This document shows positions 30,880 through 34,562 of a stretch of DNA of 34,562 nucleotides, one piece after another. The stretch is from NCBI GenBank assembly GCA_905233835.1, contig CAJOGB010000008.1, positions 1-34,562 on the forward strand, read 5' to 3'. Positions within the stretch are counted from its first letter, which is position 1. Each line of letters starts with the position of its first letter. Origin of the DNA: an uncultured Lachnospiraceae bacterium. Its GTDB lineage: Bacteria; Bacillota; Clostridia; Lachnospirales; Lachnospiraceae. Under the pieces are notes generated by a model. That model was given only the letters and a program-made list of their open reading frames with translations. It was not told where the DNA came from and made no database searches. Made by a program: the position numbers and the translations under genes.

Positions 30880-33834
30880 ATGAAAGATTACAAACGTTTC
30901 TTGGCACTTACGCTTTCGTGTGTGCTTTCTTTATCAATTGCTTATTTTTATCCCTTAAATGCATGCGCGGATAAATCCTACGACACTTCCGGACTGGAAA
31001 TCGGTCAAACCACCGTACTTTACAATTCCAGCATCGGTATGCCAACCTCCGAAGCAAATGCGGTAGTTCAAACCGGTGACGGATTTATTTGGATTGGAAG
31101 TTACAGCGGTCTGGTTCGATACGACGGAAATCAGTTCTATCGTTTCGACTCCACCACAGGTATTACTTCCGTTATTTCCATGTATGTGGATTCCAAAGAT
31201 CGTCTGTGGATCGGCACCAACGATAACGGTGTGGCGCTTTTTGAAAACGGCACCTTTACCTTTATTCAAGAATCCGACGGTCTCCCCTCTTCCACCGTAC
31301 ACTCCATCTCCGAAACCGATGATGGCCAAATTTTAGTCGGTACATCTTTAGGCCTTGTGAAAGTGGATTCCAAAATGCAACTTTCTTCATACGGTCACAA
31401 AGAATTAGACTCCGCCTATATTTATTCCATGAAACGCGGTCCAAAAAATGATGTCTACGGACTTACCTATAACGGTGATATCTTTACGATTTCAAATAAC
31501 GAGGTCACCTCATTTTATGCAAGCGGTGAATTGGAGTTTGACGGATATGCTTACTGCATTCATCCGGACCCGAACCAACCCGGATATGCCTATGTGGGAA
31601 CAAACGGAAATCACATTTATCACGGAGATATGCTTCACGGCTTTTCCGATATGACTACCTATGAAGTCACCGAGCAAAACAGTATAAATGCCCTTTATGT
31701 AAAAGGCAACACCCTTTGGATTGGATCCTTAGACGGCATCGGTTACATCGATTTATCCACCAATGACTACAAGAAGCTTCAGGATTCCAAAATGAACTAT
31801 TCCGTAGAAAACATTATGGAAGACTACGAAGGAAATCTCTGGTTTGCTTCTTCCAGAGAAGGTGTGTTAAAACTTACCACCAGCATTTTTACGGATATCA
31901 ACCGCCTCAATGACATGAAGGATACGGTTTGCAACACCACCTGTCTTCGAGGCGACAATCTTTATGTGGGAACGGACGACGGTCTTTTAGTCATGGATAA
32001 AGAATATGCCTTTATGGAAACTCCATTAACCAAGATGTTAGAAGGCATCCGAATACGAGCCATAAAAAAAGACTCCAATGGAAATCTTTGGATTTGTACC
32101 TACAGTGATTACGGTTTGGTTTGTCTACATCCGGATGACACCTTTGAATCCTACTCCACCGAAACCGGATTGTATTCCAATCGTGTACGTACGGTTTACG
32201 AACTTCAAAACGGTATCATCGCCGTTGCGTTAACCGGCGGCATCGACTTTATAAAAGACGATAAAATCTATTCTTCCTTTACGGGAGATAACGGCATTTC
32301 CAACATGGATGCCCTGACCATTTGTGAAGCAAACGATGCCAGCGAAGTATATCTCGGAACCGACGGCGACGGTCTTTATATCTTGCCTGCCAATGAAAAT
32401 CCCGATGATGTCATTCACTTTGACTTAGACGACGGACTTACCTCCAAAGTAATTTTGCAGATTAAATACGATAAGTTCCGTGACTACTATTGGATCATTA
32501 CATCCAATTCCATTGCGTATATGAAGGATCACGAAATCACCACCATTACGAACTTCCCCTACGCAAATAACTTTGATATCTTTTTTGATACGAATAATAA
32601 CGTTTGGGTGCTTTCCTCCAACGGTATCTACGTGGTAAACGCAGATGAACTTTTGGAGAACCCGAAGACCTTGGTCTATACCTTATACAATGCGGATTCC
32701 GGCATGCCCCATGTCACCACCGCCAACTCCAGAAATGATCTGGAGGAAAACGGAGATTTGTACATCGCCGGAACCACAGGTGTCACAAAGGTAAACATCT
32801 ACAACGAGATAAAAAACCAGGACGCTCACTTACAGATTCCGTTTATCGAAGTGGACGATGAAATCTACTACATTGATGACAGCGGCATCATTACGATTCC
32901 CGCTACCGCAAAGCGTGTCACCATCTACAGTTATGCTCTATCCTACAAACTTGATAATCCAAAGCTTGAGTACTATCTCGAAGGATTTGACGAAAACGCT
33001 TTTACCACCACCAAGCATGACTTAACGGAAGTAACCTACACGAACTTAAAAGGTGGAACCTATGTCTATCATTTAAAAACCGCGGCAAAGGATCCGAATG
33101 ACGAACAAGAAATCACCCTTACCATTAAAAAGCAAAAGGGACTCCACGAATATTTATGGTTCAACATCCTTTTAATGTTTTTCATCGCCGGAGTCATTTT
33201 CTTACTGATTCACCGACGATTTAAAAAGAAAGCAAAAATCTTGGAAGAAAAGAACAAGGAAACCAGAAACCTGGTAACCCAGATTACAAAAGCATTCGCA
33301 AAAACCATCGATATGAAGGACCGCTATACAAACGGTCACTCCTTCCGTGTTGCCCGCTATACCAAACTTTTGGCAAGAAAACTGGGCTACAGTGAAGATC
33401 AGGTGGAGGACATGTATAATATCGCGCTACTACACGATATTGGGAAGTTGTCCATTCCCGATGCCATCCTAAATAAGCCTGAAGGATTAAACGACGAAGA
33501 ATATGCGGTGATGAAATCCCATACCATTAAGGGCGAAGAAGTCTTAAAGGAAATCTCCATCGCACCGGATTTGGCCATCGGTGCCGGATACCACCACGAA
33601 CGCTTAGACGGTAAAGGATATCCTCACGGATACTCCGCCGAAGAGATTCCCATGGTGGCACAGATTATCGCCGTGGCAGATACCTTTGATGCCATGTATT
33701 CTACCAGGCCCTACCGAAAGCAACTTCCCATTCAAACCGTATTAGACGAACTGAAACGTGTTTCCGGAACCCAGGTAAATGCAGAAGTTGTAGAAAAACT
33801 AATTGAACTCGCAGACGAAGGCGTCATCAAATAA
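30880..33834 (+). CDS. Beta-propeller sensor fused to HD-GYP c-di-GMP phosphodiesterase
   Basis: The ATG at 30880 is used, with AGGAGAGG four to five bases upstream; the track start at 30856 lies before it. The 984-residue protein has a signal peptide or N-terminal anchor (FLALTLSCVLSLSIAYFYPL), then about 600 residues of two-component-regulator propeller repeats (FIWIGSYSGLVRYDG, RLWIGTNDNGVALFENG, NLWFASSREGVLKLT). A Y_Y_Y-like domain (about 670-745), one transmembrane helix (about 753-775), a coiled coil and HD-GYP (about 810-984) follow. The HDIGK motif (near 852) and HHERLDGKGYP are intact, as expected for linearising c-di-GMP. Such propellers usually feed histidine kinases and often sense glycans. 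It is transcribed alone, with a terminator at the end. Confidence 0.93.
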   Translation: MKDYKRFLALTLSCVLSLSIAYFYPLNACADKSYDTSGLEIGQTTVLYNSSIGMPTSEANAVVQTGDGFIWIGSYSGLVRYDGNQFYRFDSTTGITSVISMYVDSKDRLWIGTNDNGVALFENGTFTFIQESDGLPSSTVHSISETDDGQILVGTSLGLVKVDSKMQLSSYGHKELDSAYIYSMKRGPKNDVYGLTYNGDIFTISNNEVTSFYASGELEFDGYAYCIHPDPNQPGYAYVGTNGNHIYHGDMLHGFSDMTTYEVTEQNSINALYVKGNTLWIGSLDGIGYIDLSTNDYKKLQDSKMNYSVENIMEDYEGNLWFASSREGVLKLTTSIFTDINRLNDMKDTVCNTTCLRGDNLYVGTDDGLLVMDKEYAFMETPLTKMLEGIRIRAIKKDSNGNLWICTYSDYGLVCLHPDDTFESYSTETGLYSNRVRTVYELQNGIIAVALTGGIDFIKDDKIYSSFTGDNGISNMDALTICEANDASEVYLGTDGDGLYILPANENPDDVIHFDLDDGLTSKVILQIKYDKFRDYYWIITSNSIAYMKDHEITTITNFPYANNFDIFFDTNNNVWVLSSNGIYVVNADELLENPKTLVYTLYNADSGMPHVTTANSRNDLEENGDLYIAGTTGVTKVNIYNEIKNQDAHLQIPFIEVDDEIYYIDDSGIITIPATAKRVTIYSYALSYKLDNPKLEYYLEGFDENAFTTTKHDLTEVTYTNLKGGTYVYHLKTAAKDPNDEQEITLTIKKQKGLHEYLWFNILLMFFIAGVIFLLIHRRFKKKAKILEEKNKETRNLVTQITKAFAKTIDMKDRYTNGHSFRVARYTKLLARKLGYSEDQVEDMYNIALLHDIGKLSIPDAILNKPEGLNDEEYAVMKSHTIKGEEVLKEISIAPDLAIGAGYHHERLDGKGYPHGYSAEEIPMVAQIIAVADTFDAMYSTRPYRKQLPIQTVLDELKRVSGTQVNAEVVEKLIELADEGVIK

Positions 33835-33838
33835 AAAG

Positions 33839-33867
33839 AAAGTGCCATCCATATTGGATGGCACTTT
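33839..33867. terminator. Bidirectional terminator between HD-GYP gene and hypothetical gene
   Basis: A perfect 12-bp stem AAAGTGCCATCC / GGATGGCACTTT has a 5-base loop. The minus strand continues CTTTTTATT, which is the stronger side; the plus strand continues CCTTC. Confidence 0.82.
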
Positions 33868-33879
33868 CCTTCATGCCGA

Positions 33880-34296
33880 TTATCGTTCATTGAAACGAAT
33901 TCTTATCATCACTTCCAAATCGGAAATAATCGTATCTTTAAACTTTCGTTCGTACACTTCTCTTTGATCCAAATAAATCACGGGTGTACCGTCCGGAAGT
34001 ATCTCGCATCGAATATCATCATAAGGACACATTCCGAAAACCGTAATCGCACGATCCGTGGTATCTTCATCTTTTCCGTATTCCAAAATCAACTCTTCCA
34101 GTTTTTCGATAATCAAAAACTTTACTTGAATCACAAGTCCCTCTAAACGGGAAAACTTTTCGGATTCTTTTCCGTCCATATCCCGAAGTCTGCTTAAAGC
34201 TTCATCAAAAATATCCTCGTCTAGATTTGTAATGAAGTCCACTCCATTATCGGTACATTGGAATACTTTTTTTAAAACACTGCGATCTGTCATCAA
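33880..34296 (-). CDS. Hypothetical protein, 138 residues
   Basis: Function is not recognised. The soluble, acidic protein has an N-terminal helical half (ITNLDEDIFDEALSRLRDMD, VIQVKFLIIEKLEELILEYG) and a C-terminal beta-like part (ITVFGMCPYDDIRCEILPDG, TPVIYLDQREVYERKF). There is no signal peptide, membrane segment or metal motif. Two starts are adjacent: TTG at 34294-34296 (GGGAGG about 10 bases upstream) and ATG at 34291-34293 (about 13 bases). Spacing slightly favours TTG, though ATG is the commoner codon. It converges on the HD-GYP gene and shares its terminator. Confidence 0.65.
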   Translation of the reverse strand: MMTDRSVLKKVFQCTDNGVDFITNLDEDIFDEALSRLRDMDGKESEKFSRLEGLVIQVKFLIIEKLEELILEYGKDEDTTDRAITVFGMCPYDDIRCEILPDGTPVIYLDQREVYERKFKDTIISDLEVMIRIRFNER

Positions 34297-34562
34297 TTAA
34301 TTCACGCCTCCCTTATCATCTATTCTAATACTTCGCCCCTTCATTTACAACCGCGCATTTAATTTTATACAATTCTATTTTTGCAAGATTTGGCTACTTT
34401 TTCTTTGTCTTTGACGAGCATTACTTAGGAAGGCGAACTATAATGCAATTGTAAAACAAAGAGAAAGACTAACTATTAAAAGTCAACAAGAAAATGAAGA
34501 TTTTTGAATAAAACATCATGAGATGTTTTAGATAGCCTGGAGGCAGGCTTAAGCCTCAATCA
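34297..34562. other. Gene-free right end with hairpins and a protein-like fragment
   Basis: No complete gene is seen in these 266 bases. On the plus strand a 30-residue open stretch without a start (34415-34507; ALLRKANYNAIVKQRERL and onward) looks protein-like and may be a decayed gene end. It is followed by a perfect hairpin AAAACATC-ATGA-GATGTTTT (34510-34529) and a GC-rich segment in which AGCCT/AGGCT and GAGGC/GCCTC can pair in alternative ways (34534-34558). The window ends there, so whether this is a leader of a following gene is unknown. Confidence 0.4.

Overview
The window looks like chromosome from a Firmicute of class Clostridia, most likely Lachnospiraceae. This is inferred from low-to-moderate GC, AGGAGG-type ribosome binding sites, class II tRNA-Leu and tRNA-Thr genes without encoded CCA, several TTG-start candidates, and families common in that group (DUF5721, DegV, YitT, WYL regulators, GGDEF/EAL/HD-GYP proteins). 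No rRNA, CRISPR array, phage structural gene or complete insertion sequence is visible.

Left block (1-12454, all minus strand). Read in transcription order: a frameshifted THUMP-type RNA methyltransferase, a PocR/GAF/PAS-GGDEF-EAL protein, a divergent ClpX paralogue, a DUF5721 protein, DegV, an internal terminator, FolC, a J-domain protein, two tandem paralogous 7TM-GGDEF diguanylate cyclases, and the start of a probable [FeFe]-hydrogenase-type iron-sulfur protein cut by the window edge. Spacing is mostly 0-30 bases, so much of this is probably co-transcribed.

Middle block (12455-23520). ilvE and a flavin reductase diverge from overlapping promoters. A MATE transporter and a YitT protein are also divergent. 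tRNA-Leu(CAA) follows, with its 5' end tandemly triplicated in the precursor. lysA has a promoter that appears built into the terminator of the upstream cytoplasmic GH13 amylase gene. The amylase gene is itself downstream of a 7TM hybrid histidine kinase (HisKA-HATPase-REC-Hpt). A soluble lytic transglycosylase and tRNA-Thr(GGT) close the block.

Accessory block (23520-26404, minus strand), next to tRNA-Thr. It holds a 338-residue protein of unknown function preceded by an intrinsic terminator, a 54-residue VbhA-like antitoxin missed by the ORF track, a small HELRH putative metallopeptidase, a 189-residue unknown protein and a BrnA-like antitoxin. No cognate Fic or BrnT toxin is present. This is the most likely place for something undescribed.

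Right block (26446-34562). A minus-strand operon encodes a 7TM-PAS protein with a degenerate GGDEF and an apparently intact EAL domain, a WYL regulator, a small coiled-coil membrane protein and an NT5C-type nucleotidase. Divergent from it is a large sensor with signal peptide, beta-propeller, Y_Y_Y, transmembrane segment and HD-GYP. A small unknown protein and an unexplained hairpin-rich end follow.

Five proteins in 34.5 kb are dedicated to c-di-GMP synthesis or breakdown. Three have intact GGDEF motifs, and none of those shows the RxxD inhibitory site. Together with the hybrid kinase, the window is rich in signalling genes around a housekeeping backbone.
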